Assembly: GCA_029962745.1 (NCBI GenBank)
Contig: CM057158.1
Span: forward strand, 7,503,528-7,567,527
Direction of reading: 5' to 3'
Source: Echinometra lucunter
Taxonomy: Eukaryota > Echinodermata > Echinoidea > Camarodonta > Echinometridae
DNA length: 64,000 nt
This document shows, piece after piece, positions 23,886-36,929 of this stretch. The notes under the pieces were generated by a model. The model did no database searches, was not told the DNA's origin, and saw only the letters and a list, made by a program, of their open reading frames with translations. Position 1 is the stretch's first letter, and each line of letters starts with the position of its first letter. The translations under genes and the position numbers were made by a program.

Positions 23886-26800
23886 AACGCACTTGCATTT
23901 AAACTATTCCCAGGCATATGAGTAAACTAAGATAGAAGAGCATTAAAAGAGAATAAAGAGCACAACAAATTTGAGTTGAATTAAGTTCTACTGTACGCTT
24001 AAGAAAAGAGGACCGCTTTCAATCCCACGTATCTACCGAACGGACATTATGCGGCGTTTATTTTGCACGTCCAAGTTTAAAGAAATTAAATAAATCATTT
24101 TATTTATATAAAATAGGACAAATCAAAGGATTACATTGTTGAGAGGTGTGGAGGTTGATTGTCTTTAAGTAGAAAATTATGGAAATACGAAGTAAACAAT
24201 TGTAAAATAGTTCAGATTAATTGATTTTCGAGAGAATAAAGTTAAAAGTGAGGAGGTTGACATACTACTCCAGCATAGATTAATTACAATCGCCCACAAT
24301 TCGTTAAGAGGTATACTTCCTTCTCCCAGTCCAAACTTCCTCCTTTCTCTTTCAACTATATTGATATCTTAAAGATGTTTGGATAATTTTCAATGTCATA
24401 TTCTCCTGCAGCTATCAATATGTCCTAAGAAAACATACGATCTGCATTAATAACTAAATTTTCGCTATACAGTGTTCTTCTTTTTATCATAATAGGGAAG
24501 GCTCGTTAATGACCAATATCCACTGCTTATAGTTTTATTAATGGTTTTAAAAACTGTCGAATATTGTTTTCCAACATTTCCCAAATTTCATCATATATTC
24601 CAAAAACTAGTATAAAATTCAACCTCTATACCGAACTATTCACCTTCTTCGGAGAGTCAAACGAAATCATAATTTCTGTTGAAAAGCAGTCAAAGTATTC
24701 CAAAATACAGAGAACACAATAATTTTATGACAAAAGTAGAAAAAGAAGTTGAATGTTGGAAGCGTTCAGACGTTGATCGTACCTTAATCTTCATTGACAT
24801 GTTTCATACTAAACCAGATAATTGCACAAATAACATAATTGGGCAAGTTACCTCATTACTGCACACGGTCATAATATAACGTTTTCAGGGTTGAATTCTC
24901 AGAGAGCATGATACAAAATATGGGTAAAAATAGATTAAAATATTATGATGTCAAGTGATTAAACATGTGCCACTTAAGATCATGCTAGTAGTGGTTTTGA
25001 AAACTTTTTTTTCGAGGGTTTTTTGAAGGATTTCCTAAGTGATATATGAATAAATAATGTCGAGTGAAAAATGTGAAACTGTTCTTACATGTATTTTCAT
25101 CAACCCGAAGATCTAAAGAAATATAATAATAAGAAGATGCATAACATATCAGTAGGCCTTTAGGTCTATTTATTTCAGTAATCATATTATTTTATGAGAG
25201 ATAAAGAAGAAAACTTTAAGAAATCCTCCACATCGATCAACAGGTTCCAGTGACTGCAAGATTACACAACAACCGAGACAATTACAGTGTCTGGATTGAT
25301 AAATTGATTACTACACCACATCAAAATTAATCTTTAGTATAATGAATTTATGACATTATGTCACTCTCTGGTCGAGGGAGTGATGGTCGGAAATATGTCT
25401 TTCATTGTGAAGAGTTATACGATGGATTGTGGAAATATCATTTATCAATTTTTCTTTTTAGTTAAGATACACTTATCATATGACTGAGTTATCATACAAT
25501 TAAATTTACAAATTGAGCAATATCATTATCATGTATTAAAACAGTTGCTTTTAATAAGACAAAGAGTGAAAACACAACTCCGAGGAACGAGATGGCGAAA
25601 TATTATAAGGATACTTTCTGTGATTATTAAATGGTATTATGTTTCTGATTAATATAGGATGCTAATGGCAGTAGTTGTCTTGTCATGTATAATGGTAGTT
25701 ATGAAAAACAATGTTCTAATAATTGAGATTGCGACACTAAGGAGGGGACTTTTTTTGTCGGACTACTTGAAATCAATGGTAATATATAGAAATAACAACG
25801 AGAACGGTGATCTTAAGTTTGTCAGGTGTGTGTCACTTCTTCAGGTTTTGTTTGTCTGTTCATGAATGTATTTCCGCATTAAAAAAACACTCTTCAAGAT
25901 TTCATGAGTACTAGCTACTCAAACGGTGCTTGAAACGCATTTATTTTTTAAGGGAAGGTAAGACTATAATTGGTGCCAACGAGCTAATGATGTTCGAGGA
26001 GAGTAGAAATAGTTTTAAGAATTTTAAGAATAACTTATAGTCAACTTCTGAGATATATATAGATATATGTATAAATATAATATAGTTTTATTTCTAAGAG
26101 CATTTTAGAGCATTCACATTATAACGAGGGTGGTAATACTAATTATACTAAATATGATTTGATCCTGTTCTAATCCAGAATCTAAACCAGATCAATATCT
26201 GATATACAAACGAGTTTCAATATTTCGGCCGATGTCCAAATGTAGATTAGAAATCCTTAATTACAACATTTCGGTTTATGGTTTGCCTTTGTCTAGCCTT
26301 AATAAGGAAGTGAACGAGCAAATCTAACATTCTTTGCTACTATTTCAAACTTCTCAATGGTCCAGGCATGAATTTTATTTTCTCAGTAATTACTCCGACA
26401 GAAATATGTATGTGAAATTATTTCATTAATGTAAATGTTCCATGATTCTCTAGCAACAAATGTCAAGAATGTAATTTATTGCAACAACTTCCTTCCACAC
26501 AACTTTTTAAAAAATCATCATTCACAAAGCATTTGTTTTTGTAACAAGTGTAAGATTAACCATAGGATTTAACCCTCCATACCATAATATCGAATTTGAG
26601 AAAATTTGATTTTTACCATTTTAATCAACTGTGGCATCTACATTTAGGGATGAATAAGAATTCCAGTTGCTGTTCGCATATTTAGAGCGGAAAGTTTTTG
26701 ACTTTCTCAAAGTCTATGTAGGGCAAACGGGGCTAAATACATTTTCAAGCTGTCACGTCCTGATTGTAGTCCGACAGCTAGTGTTCGGTGTAGTGAAACT

Positions 26801-28471
26801 CCCAGCAGGCCTAGGCTACTTCACGTTCTGTCCCATGCAAAGATGCGAGACAGTGAGACCTAGGTGGTCCATTAGAGCAGCATAACCATCTTTGCAGGTG
26901 AGTTCAAGAAAAGATTAAGCTCTACATGTCAATCATACATGTAGAATGCAATCCATTTTGATGACGTCAAACATTTCGACGGTTTAAGACGGATATCTTA
27001 CCTGGGTGCGCAGGCCAAACAACATGTCTAAGGAAATAGAAACTAATTATGATTTGGTCTTGTTTCAACATCCAAAGTGTCCATAGATTTTCGACCTAAA
27101 ACTAGATCTGTCATATGGAATAGGTATACCATGAATATTCTCAGTTGGTTAATTTCCAGTGATTTATCTTTTATTACGTTTCGATTAAATATTCAGTTAT
27201 TCTACTCTCAATGCACATGCATGATGTCAATATGCATCAGTAGGCCTAAATAATCCTAACCATTCCCACTAATGCCTTAATAAGTCCCTAATTGTTCTCT
27301 TTTTATCATTTAATAACCCTTTCTGTATAGAATTGGAAAAAATAAAACAATTATGAATTGACATTCACTACAGTGACGAATATAATACAAACAAGTATAA
27401 TACAAACAAAGATATACACAGCCACGGCATGCAGGGTATGATAAACCTACTGCTGATCGAATGACCTGCATGTTTTTATTAAAATTGAAGACCATCAACA
27501 CAGAGCCATTCTAAACCAATGTGTTTGAAGTTCAAGCATACTACGTGTAAAAAGAAAGAAAAGACCGTGAGCACCGAACCCTAGATATGAAGATACCAAA
27601 ACCTCATTGTATTCCAGACAACCTTCATACTTGTGCCAAAGAGGTCTTGGAGCTCCTTGCTTGGCTTGCACAACTCAAATTGATTACTTTTTTATAATGT
27701 CGCTTCTCCATCTATCCGAATCACTTTGAACTTTTCCAACATTTCATAAACATGGTTATGAATTTTCTTTTTACGAGAAGGTAAATCTGAATTGCCTCGT
27801 GACAGACCAGACCACCCCTCTTGTCCTGGGGAGCATTAAGTCGATGCACAAGGATGACTTGGTAATGTATCTACCGTGCGCTGAAGGACAAAGGAGTAAG
27901 CTGACAAGATTTAGAGCCGATTTAGGACCAATCCCTAGACCCGCTGGTAGGGTATGAACGGTGCTCATACTGACCTCATCATAAACAATCCTTTTTACAG
28001 TTCTTACCCATATTTTAAACATCTTTAAGGTGTATGAAAAAGATCTACGTCGGTAGTAAGATATTAATACTTATCAGTCTTCATGGAGATAAAAAAACAA
28101 ATTGCTTTTCTGTTTGTGCTGTCCAACATTAAAGCTCTATTACACACAATGAGGTATGAAACATGATTTGCGTCATCACTACAAGGATCTTTCAAAAGAA
28201 TACTGCAAGTCGTTGAAATTATTCGAAAGTTAAGTAGGAGCATTGGTACATGTTGAACGAGGTACATGTTTTTCAAGTCTGCATTACAAAAGGCCGAGTT
28301 ATGAATTGTATGTCATCGTATGTTTCGTATGTTTTACCAGCTCACGTTGATAGTGCAAAAATATGGTTGAAGTTGCTTATACCACCTACTCATTGTTAGT
28401 GGTCTGTAAAGGACAAAGACATTCCAATCAAAACTGTTGATTTCTGAGGAGGTAATTAAGATGTGATGCAA
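23886..28471. other. Gene-empty AT-rich interval
   Basis: More than 4.5 kb without a convincing exon. It has few microsatellites compared with the rest of the window. A textbook donor-like CAG|GTGAGT occurs near 26898, but the frame before it is short and has no clear acceptor. A TAGGCCTA palindrome lies at 27241. Confidence 0.45.
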
Positions 28472-28662
28472 TTATATTCCCTCTATAGCTTCCCTTGAAA
28501 TGAGAGCCTCAAATGCCATCTTGTCAAGGTAGTTCCCTTCAGTTTTGAACCCTGAAGTGCTGGGGCCCTCACTGGAAGAATCCTTGGGCTCTGCTAGTGT
28601 CCAGCAAAGTGTGGTTGAAATTTCATCCATGATATGCCGGGATTCAAGATCAAATTTTAGAC
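28472..28662 (-). CDS. Candidate 3' exon, unknown Ser-rich protein
   Basis: I do not recognise the product. On the minus strand the pyrimidine-rich stretch CTCCTATTCCGCCTTTTGAG acts as a plausible acceptor, and the in-frame TGA overlaps it, so the frame opens right at the exon edge. It then runs 63 codons to TAA. It reads LESRHIMDEISTTLCWTLAE, then a Ser-rich stretch EPKDSSSEGPSTSG, then DKMAFEALISREAIEGI at the end. The codons look used rather than random. The phase implies one base from a preceding exon. An internal ATG (MDEIST) could be a start instead. No poly(A) hexamer lies close downstream. Upstream partners are not secure; 29432-29656 on the same strand has an acceptor-like site but does not fit the phase. 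Confidence 0.35.
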
Positions 28663-30099
28663 CTCAAAAGGCGGAATAGGAGTGTGTTTACGCCTTGCAT
28701 TCAACACAGCTAAGAGGCAGAAGGCTTTAACTCCGTTCACGTTTAAAGGCGCAATCCCAATACTGTATAGGCTTCTAACTCTACGGGTATGCTAGTACTA
28801 AGTTATTCCCAACACTGAGTATAAGCGAAAACATGCGCAGCCAGTTTGGCCTATTCAAGGAGCAATTAAAAGATTAGCGATGATATTTACGCTATTATTT
28901 TGTTTCAAACATGTCAAGAGAGGAAGAAGTCTCCAACACGGAGGGACCACTGCGGTTCCGAAGATAAGTTCGGTTTCCCCTAATCATGTATCAAGCACAC
29001 TGTTGGCTGGACGGCGTCGTCAGGCGCATCTACTGAAGATGACGAAATACGTCCTTTTACCTCTAGCCAGACCTGTATCTGACTACTCTCTTCCGTTCTT
29101 CTCCCTTACCACTAACTTTTGTCTGCTCGCCGTTTGCAGGTGCGCACGCCCGTCACATAATTAGTCGGTAAAGTTCTAATGAGCTGACGAGCTGTAGACC
29201 CAAGCAGACAGAGGGAACTGGCGGGGAAAAATGTCTATGGGCTACTTGCTACTGATACCCCGGTCATACCGAAGGCACCGCCACCACATCGATAACAGAT
29301 CGAACAAAAACATGCCTTACCTCATGTGGCCAGTAATCTGTCAGTGTGGAGTTGGTATGGGGCCCGTGTAGTGATATGACAGAGGTTTGATATAATATGT
29401 TGTACAAAGCTAAAGCCCATACCTCGGGGCCCTATGTTATAAGGTTACGGCCGGTTTCTATATAAAGTCGTTTAGAACTCGATGGAAATGCTAGACGGAT
29501 AATACTAACAAAGCTGGCCGCACGCTGTCCCCGATGATAATGATACCGTGTAGATATAAAGAAGGGAAGAGAACGGCCTCGACAACACCACTCTACAACA
29601 AACCACAGCAAGGGGAGATGGACATACATCCTACATGTATTATGAAAACAATGCAAAGACTAAGTATATGTAATAATGAACTTATAATACATATATTTTA
29701 AAGCATTAGACCGAATTTCGCTCCGCGAAGAAATAATAGTAAGATTTACATGAAATTACAACAAAACGAAAGAAATAGAGAGAGAGAGAAAAACTAGACA
29801 AAGAAGAAGTGACAGATCAGTGTACATGCTGTATGGTGGTTGACAGGGAGCATAGATCAGATAAATAATTGACATGCCCCTTGAATTGAAATTCGACTGA
29901 TTTGATTGAGGTACATAAATGTTTCTTACGTTTTAAACATGTTAAATGACATGCAGATCTTTTATCATACAAACATCGATCACGCCAGCTTGAGATTACC
30001 TTCTGAGTCAACCATCTTTCATACAAAACTTCTTGAATAACTATGCTGATCAGGACAGTGAAAATGACAAGCAAAAAGTTGTAGCAGATGATATTTATG
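28663..30099. other. Unassigned, mixed composition
   Basis: Sections at 29100-29440 are GC-richer and carry blocks such as CGGTCATACCGAAGGCACC and GGGGCCCTATGTTATAAGG that look like worn transposon ends, but I could not pair them. A minus-strand frame near 29600-29500 follows a fair acceptor (TTGTTGTAG) and is open in two registers. Nothing firm. Confidence 0.35.
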
Positions 30100-30470
30100 A
30101 TAACTGGTGGTTATTTACCCAGGGTAGGCCCTGCATTTATCATAAGCCCAACATTGCCAGGTATCCATTTAACACACCAGGGGGTGTTTCATAAAGCTGT
30201 TCGTAAGTTACGAACGACTTTACGAACGACTGGAACATGTTCCTGGGTGCTAATCAGATTCTCATTCATTTACATGTAGCATAAGAAGGTATCGTCAGTC
30301 GTGCGTAAAGTCGTTCGTAACTTACGAACAGCTTTATGAAACACCCTCCAGGGTTGAGAGGGACATATGCCGGCAAATCACCTTGTCCAAAGATGTAAGC
30401 ACCGATCGAGAATCGAATCCAGGACCTTTCATATGAGAGGCAAGAGCCTACACCACGTATAGGCATTATC
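30100..30470 (-). mobile_element. tRNA-derived SINE, split by a later insertion
   Basis: On the minus strand the head reads TGGTGTAGGCTCTTGCC, a shortened A-box region, then TCTCATATGAAAGGTCC and GGATTCGATTCTCG, a good Pol III B-box at 30409-30420. The body continues TTTGGACAAGGTGATTTGCC, then CTCTCAACCCTGG, and resumes beyond the inserted element with TGTGTTAAATGGATACC. The CAAGG..TTT.CC and ACCC.GGTGT..AAATGG blocks are typical of marine-animal tRNA SINEs, and the SINE at 36474 shares them. The 3' limit is approximate. Confidence 0.65.
30182..30347. mobile_element. 166-bp MITE with about 50-bp inverted repeats
   Basis: The left arm GGGTGTTTCATAAAGCTGTT, continuing CGTAAGTTACGAACGACTTT, is matched by the right arm read in reverse with only one or two changes over about 50 bp. 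CCAGG stands on each side (30177-30181 and 30348-30352) and reads as a 5-bp target duplication. Removing one copy and the element restores a continuous SINE body, so the insertion is younger than the SINE. The arms are internally palindromic (GTAAGTTACGAAC). There is no coding capacity. Confidence 0.82.
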
Positions 30471-33400
30471 ATAGCGAAATAGTTCTAAAAGCCCGCTACA
30501 TCTCGGTGACTCTATCTTCACTTTTATGACATATTCGACACGCTGTCAACACGATCAAGGAGGGTTATCTAGACCAAAGAAAACTTGAAGATTACCACCA
30601 TCTATACAGAGTGCCATAACTTGGAGTGTTTTCATACAGATATGATGATAAAGGAGAATAGTACAAGAGGAGTTATCTAAAGCTAACTGCAGTCAACTAT
30701 ATCAAGAAGTCACCCGTTCATTATGATTTATTGGTGGGATAGTCAAGTTCGTGTCTGAAACATTTTTATTTCAAATGTCGGAACGACACGTTCACATTAT
30801 GCTTTGCTAGATCTAAAAGGAAGTAGGACATTTTATGATGCACTACAAGCATGACAAGGGGAGATTGTCATTTTATTTAGAAGTAGCTTTAAAGGTAAGA
30901 TTTTGTTAAAAAAAAGAAATATGAGATTTGTTGGTGATCCACTGGACCAGAAATCATTGATATGTCTAATATTTTTTGTTTACCTTCCCGCAAAACAAAA
31001 TACACCAATCGTCCTGATCTTATGGAAATGTTTTGTAATCACGCAAAACATGCAGAATAGATATCAACCTACGTGACTAACGAGAAAGAAAGTACATGAC
31101 AACATGTCTAGAATTTATTCAAAGAGTTCGTCAATTTTTATGACAGCCTAACACTATCTGACGTGTATCCAAGGAAGAAGGATCTATATAGTTTCTTCTT
31201 GAATATCAATTCACTACCTAATCCCGTATGATGCCGCGAATCGACATTCCTGCGGTTAAACTTCAAAAAGATGGCATTTCCTTCAAATAATATCATATAT
31301 TGAAGTTGCTCTCATTAGCAAAACGCTTTCTTTCTTTTTTTTTTTCTCTCTTTTTTTACTTCCATGATATTCACTAAGCGGCACTTTTGGGATACAGTTT
31401 GATCTCACACTTGATAGTTTGAAATCTGAACTCGGGTCTTCGTTCGCCCGGATCGTATAAGACAGGCTCGCCAAGTTATAGTCCCACAAAGTTTAATGTT
31501 TACAATTTGGCGAAGGTTTGCGATAAACAAATGAGATGCTCTTTCTATAGTCTCTGGAGTTGGCCATCATCATGAATCAAACGGAGAGGGGAACTTAAAA
31601 GCCATCATCATCTCTCGACTTCCAAACTTGATAAAGACCATCCTCTTCTTGTTCCATCTTGTATTTCCAACATGTTAAAGGTAACAATGGTGATCCGAAA
31701 GATGCAGTTCTGCTCACGTGTGTCGTATTTTGATTATGTAAAATAGAACTAACAATTCTAGCTACTGACGTTTTCAATTTGATCATGTTCTTAAGGAATT
31801 TTTTTTTTGCAATCCTGTTTTGCTGGTTAACGACCACTCAAAAACACTCGTTCATGAAACAGTGGTTCCACTAACATGATTCTTGGCAAAAAATGTAAAT
31901 ATGTTTACATGCTTTAGGGGAGGGCTGCAAATTGGGAGTTTGGGTAGATTTTCCACGAACCGATCAATATTTTGGTTAAAAAGACCTGTTTAACAACAAA
32001 AAGAGCCGGTCATAAACATGCCTGTCATAAACAACAACAACAACAAGACGGAAAGGGAAACGAGAAACAAAGTGAAACGAATGAAAAACAAATTATGACA
32101 AAAAGGAAAAAGGGGTATTTTTGAAAAGGCCTAGTTTTTTAAAGAACTTTTTTTTAAAAGCACTCTAGACATCATTTTTTGAGAAGTCTTGCTCTTCCCT
32201 CAAAGTGTTTTTTTTTTCTCGCTCGCATGCAAATTCAAATGCTGGGCAGTTGATTTTTTTAACGCAAGAAACGTCATGAAGCTAATATACAATATTGCGT
32301 GCCTACGCCTGTAATAAAAGCGGGACGTCGTGATGGTACTATAACGATGATTGGGAATCTTTGGGAATATTGCATAGAAAGAATGGGATGGTCACATCAA
32401 AAATTATCCAACCAAGTTTCAGCCCCAGTCTGCCCCTAAATGTCGCCGCCATGCTCATTGGTGATACTTCTGTATGATGATCTCTTCACCGGCGTAAACC
32501 CGTTTTGAGGAGTGGGGGGGGGGGGGGGGGGGGGGAGGGATGATCACCTTTTTTGCCGATTTTTTCCCCGTGAACTCACACTTAAGTATACGCATACACA
32601 CCCTCATTCACCCGCGCAGACCCCCACACACGTATAATATTATTATTTTGCGAGCGAGCGAAAAAATAACCACTTTAATGTGATTTTAAGAGCATTTCAA
32701 ATAGAAATTCCACGATATGATCGTCATTTATGACATTTTTATTAAAAAAATCACTAACTGATTAATTACAATATCATTTTCCCCTTAAAATGAGGGGGGG
32801 GGGATATTTGTACACGCCATCCCATATATATATATATATATCCCCCATCCCCCCGGGATTTAAGCCAATGGATCTCTTCATATGCTGTTGTTTAGCATGT
32901 GCATGCAGTAGGTTTTGCTGGCAGTCTGGACGTGACAAGCAGACGTCTTCATCCCAATTCTTTTACTCCTACAAGGAATTGGTACTTCATGAGCGTAGGC
33001 GTTTATCTTTTTTTCGTGCCAAGAATTCTTTTTTTTTCTTTACCTTTAATATTTCCTTTGGTACTGCAGTAAACATTTATGGTTTAGTACACAGCTATCA
33101 TTGATATCATACACATTAAATTCGGAATCTGATTAGGAACGTTTAAATCAGTTCTACTTTTCTCACGCACGATAATACAAATATTTTCAAACTCATCAAA
33201 GCATAATTACATATCCGTCTTCTCTTCAGATGATCGGAAGGCTACGTTAAGATGCTCATCATTTTATCATTAAATCTGTTTTGATCGCCTTTTCTTCATT
33301 GCTGTTTTTTACCATTAAATCATGATGAACATGGTGAAAGCGCAAGAAATGTTTGCGAAGGAGGGTTGAAAGACGTAGTAACAGCCCCATCAGCAACAGA

Positions 33401-33628
33401 AGATGAACCCCTCCAGTCCCCTAGAAGAAGAACTTGATTTACTGTCCTCTACCGGGCATACTTGGCATGATATATCACTTTTTTAAAGTCGTTCGGCACG
33501 ATATAGCAGAAATCATTTCCCAATCAAGGACTTGATAACCACGCAAACGGGTAAGTTCAGAAAGCCCTGGCAAATGGCAAGTTTACGACTACAAATCGCA
33601 GGGAAATGGAATTGGTGTAAACTTGTGG

Positions 33629-33632
<4 letters not shown>
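30471..33632. other. No assignable gene; homopolymer runs
   Basis: Contains G22 at 32514-32535 and (AT)n at 32824-32841. A minus-strand frame at 31283-31489 looks fair in codon use, but the plus strand is open in the same place and no splice borders are seen. Confidence 0.4.
32514..32535 (+). repeat. G22 homopolymer
   Basis: The longest G-run in the window. Such runs can form four-stranded DNA and are prone to sequencing length error. Confidence 0.9.
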
Positions 33633-33688
<56 letters not shown>

Positions 33689-33690
33689 TC
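33633..33690 (+). repeat. (AG)25 followed by G-run
   Basis: About 25 perfect AG units ending in a short G-run. The frames on both strands across it are artefacts. Confidence 0.95.
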
Positions 33691-34323
33691 CTTTTTATGC
33701 GGTCAAGAGTCAAGATTCTTTTGTAAAAAAATACCCTTTTTTCAAAATGCATAAACCTCAGTAAAGTTCATTAAAAGGAATTTCCCTCTATCATTCATCA
33801 TTGTAAAGCCCCATGACATGTTAGTAGGGGGTATATTAATGTAAAAAAGAAAAACTGTTACATTTCATATTTATACATGAGTTTTTGAGCAGCAGCATCG
33901 AATGAGTTAAAAAGAATTAATCCTAGCTTTCTTCGATTATTGAACTATGTTCTCTATCGGATCGGATTGTGCGCAAAGCGATGTCTGTAATATTGGTAAG
34001 AAAATTATGCGATTAAACGCCCATTCTCATTTCACCTCAGCATTCCTCATTGTATTAAAAATCGCAAAATGAAAAATAAAAAATAAAATTGTTAAGACAC
34101 AGTACACATACATTTACACATTACAGCAATACACTTTACACGTGCCTAAACCAAGGTGATGACAAAGATCCAACAAGTCTCTGTCTGTTTGTCTGTTTGC
34201 CTCTGTACCCGAGTAATTATGTCTGTCTAGTCTTTGTCTGCCAGTCTTTCCCTCCATCTGCATCATCTCTTCCTTTTTTCTTGTTCACTTTCTCCTCCTC
34301 CTCTCTCTCTCCCTCTCTCCAAT

Positions 34324-34415
34324 GTCTGTCTGTCTGTCTGTCTGTCGTTTATCTCAGTTTTCTCTGTTCTGTTGGTTCAACTTTTCGACTATCAAGCAAA
34401 ACTTAAACATGACAT

Positions 34416-34462
<47 letters not shown>
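34324..34462 (+). repeat. (TCTG)n and (CT)n tracts
   Basis: TCTG repeats at 34324-34346 and a perfect CT tract at 34417-34462, separated by about 70 bp of pyrimidine-rich sequence. Confidence 0.9.
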
Positions 34463-34464
<2 letters not shown>

Positions 34465-35621
34465 ATTTCTTTCTCTTTCATTCTCTATCTGTTTGTCCAA
34501 TAGGGATGAGATGTGTATAGGTACCAGGGGACCGGTCCCGTTTCAATCCCCCTGTCTATACCGGAGATGACAAAGAAAGGGCCGGTGTCTTTGAACACGA
34601 TTGACACCAATTCATAGCCATATACCTTCCCTGTATATCCCATTCACACCACTAAGATCGACAACCTACCGACAAATAGCAAGTTATACATCACACTCAA
34701 TTGTCCCATATCGGTCGGTTAGGAGTCGGCTGTGTGACCGAGGTCTTTCTTTTTTCTCTCCCTCCACCCATCTTCTCTAACATAACCCCTTTTCCTTTCA
34801 ACTTAATTTGAGCCCGTTGAAAGTGATCTGACTCTGGGATTTTTTTCGACGGGGTTATTAATGCGGTCGAGGTGTTAAATAGGCTGGCGTGTACATCATC
34901 GATGGGATCGAATGAACTAGATATCTTCAAGACTTCAAAGACACATCGGGTGTTCATATGGCAGCTCTTACGTAGATCTCTGAAGCATCCCGATCTTTAC
35001 GCAGTGGTTCTATCAAAGCTAGAAAGTTACGTAATACAACACACTTAACCTATAACATTTCAGATTATGATATTATGAATACAATGCTGCATCTTTATAC
35101 TTAAACACTGTTAGAGTCTTTAAAAATCCTATGGTGCAGACAGGAATTTTCCGTCATGAACGAGTAGATTAATCCGTCTACAAAAATGGCATATACCTAT
35201 GTATTTGCAACTATTTTGATCAGGCTAAATCAATAGCTGCACGAAGCTGAATATTATTTTCCTGGGAACTATACCAGCCTTTTATAAATGCACTATCAAT
35301 ATTACATGTACCAGTGAAACGGCTCTGATTCTAATTTGATTAAGGACGTATCATATACAGCTCTTTCAAACTGAACTACAAACATTCTGGGTAATCCTAG
35401 CAGTCTGAACACTTAACATGACCCAGTTAGGAAGGGGGTGGGGGTAATAAAGGGGGTTAATCAAACACCCCTATGTCGGCCTTGCATACCAGATAGGATA
35501 AAGGTGACAGCAATGACTTTCACAATCTTCATGATCTTAGAGACACCCTTTCTTCTTGGTCCTGGTGGTGGTGTTGTCATTGTGCAGAGCTTAATAATGC
35601 GTCTGCGTCTCAACTACCATA
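34463..35621. other. No gene seen
   Basis: No repeat, RNA gene or splice-bounded frame was found in this interval. Confidence 0.4.
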
Positions 35622-35830
35622 GGGCAAGTCCGAGCCAAGTTGTCCCATATATGCCATACGTTACATATAGTTAGTATTCTGATGAATGCATTGAGAAATA
35701 CACCCGGCCTGGAACTTAACTTGGGTCTCTATGAAATACGAAGAAACATGATAGTTACATTCGATGACAGCATATTGAACACTTGGAAACGCATTGGACA
35801 TCAAAAGGACTAAATACCTCGGACTTGCCC
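35622..35830. mobile_element. Small element with perfect 13-bp inverted ends
   Basis: GGGCAAGTCCGAG at 35622-35634 faces CTCGGACTTGCCC at 35818-35830, giving a 209-bp unit without an open frame. The inverted identity does not extend further, and no target duplication is obvious, so it could be a MITE remnant or a chance pair. The length and perfection of the ends favour a mobile element. Confidence 0.45.
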
Positions 35831-36473
35831 CATCACTAGTCGATAATTATGTTTTATAGATCTGAACACTTGAATTTACATCTGCTTCCATACCGATGGT
35901 TATAATTAAAAAAAAATGAAATCTATCATTTTTTAAATTTTATACTAGTCACAGGTAAAATCATTAAAATTATGAACATGACACGTTGTGGAACAATATT
36001 GGAACTGATGTTGAATACTAACATGACTAACGATGAGCATATTTGTGGTTTTCATCAGTTTAATCAAAACATACATACATATGAAATAAAATCAATTTCA
36101 CGACCCTGGAGACTATGATTTATAAATATTTTGTTAACAAAATTACAGGTCAAATAACACTACATGAAGTAAAATACACAAAAATAGGGGAGATTATATT
36201 TCAAAATCGTAATAACACGAAAAGAAAAAAAAACCACAAAACAATGGAATAAACACTCTTGTATAATTATGTGTCATATATGTTCATTTCATTGACAGAA
36301 AAGTTCACTTTCAAATTATAACACTAGTAAATGCAAACAAGATGAATGATAAATGAAATGATAAAAGATCTAACGTTAAATAATGTAGGCTGCTACATAG
36401 GCCCATTGTGTTTATATATGTTCAGTACTATGATGCGATGCAATAGATTTTATCAATCATTGCAGTCTTCAAT

Positions 36474-36690
36474 GTGCAGTAGTCGAGTGGTTTAAGGCGC
36501 TTGACTGAAGACGCGAAGGTCGGAAGTTCGGATCCCCGGCACGGCACGGCACTTATGCCCCTGAGCAAGACATTTTATCTACATTGCTGTTTTATCCTGT
36601 ATCAAATGAATTAATCTGCTATATGCATATTGATACCAAAGTGTGCATGATTATTGTGTGTGCGTTTTTTAAAACCAACAACAACAACAA
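36474..36690 (+). mobile_element. tRNA-derived SINE with (CAA)n tail
   Basis: The head resembles a Leu/Ser-type tRNA: TAGTCGAGTGG as A-box (36480-36490), TTTAAGGCGCTTGACT, then AGTTCGGATCC as B-box (36525-36535). The body CCCCTGAGCAAGACATTTT, then ATCTACATTGCTGTTTTATC, matches the body of the split SINE near 30.4 kb. The end has an ACAACAACAACAA tract (about 36676-36690). It cannot be a functional tRNA gene because the acceptor arms do not pair and CGGCACGGCACGGCA follows the B-box. Confidence 0.75.
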
Positions 36691-36929
36691 AACAAAAAGA
36701 GTATCGCATACCTGAGGACAAATGCCTAAGAAAACATTTAGAATTTAATGTAAAAGATGCTGCTAATGAAAATGAAAATGAAAACACTATATTGTGATGC
36801 TAAAATTACAAGGAGCATGAAAATGATATTCATTCAATAAACACAAACTACATGTATAAGAATACTACGAAATAATAGAGTGATCTGCGTTGTAATCAAT
36901 CATAATATTCGGCTAGATGAAAATTTAGA

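Noticed and set aside
26667..26898. Frame with CAG|GTGAGT donor near 26898
   Set aside because: The 72-codon frame stops before the donor; other frames are too short and lack an acceptor.
30078..30100. GCAGATGAT resembling the ADD of a reverse transcriptase motif
   Set aside because: The frame is closed just upstream and no other reverse-transcriptase motif is nearby.
30088..30472. Short frames on both strands
   Set aside because: They lie across the SINE and the inserted inverted-repeat element.
36474..36550. Possible functional tRNA gene
   Set aside because: A and B boxes are present, but acceptor arms do not pair and a SINE body and (CAA)n tail follow.
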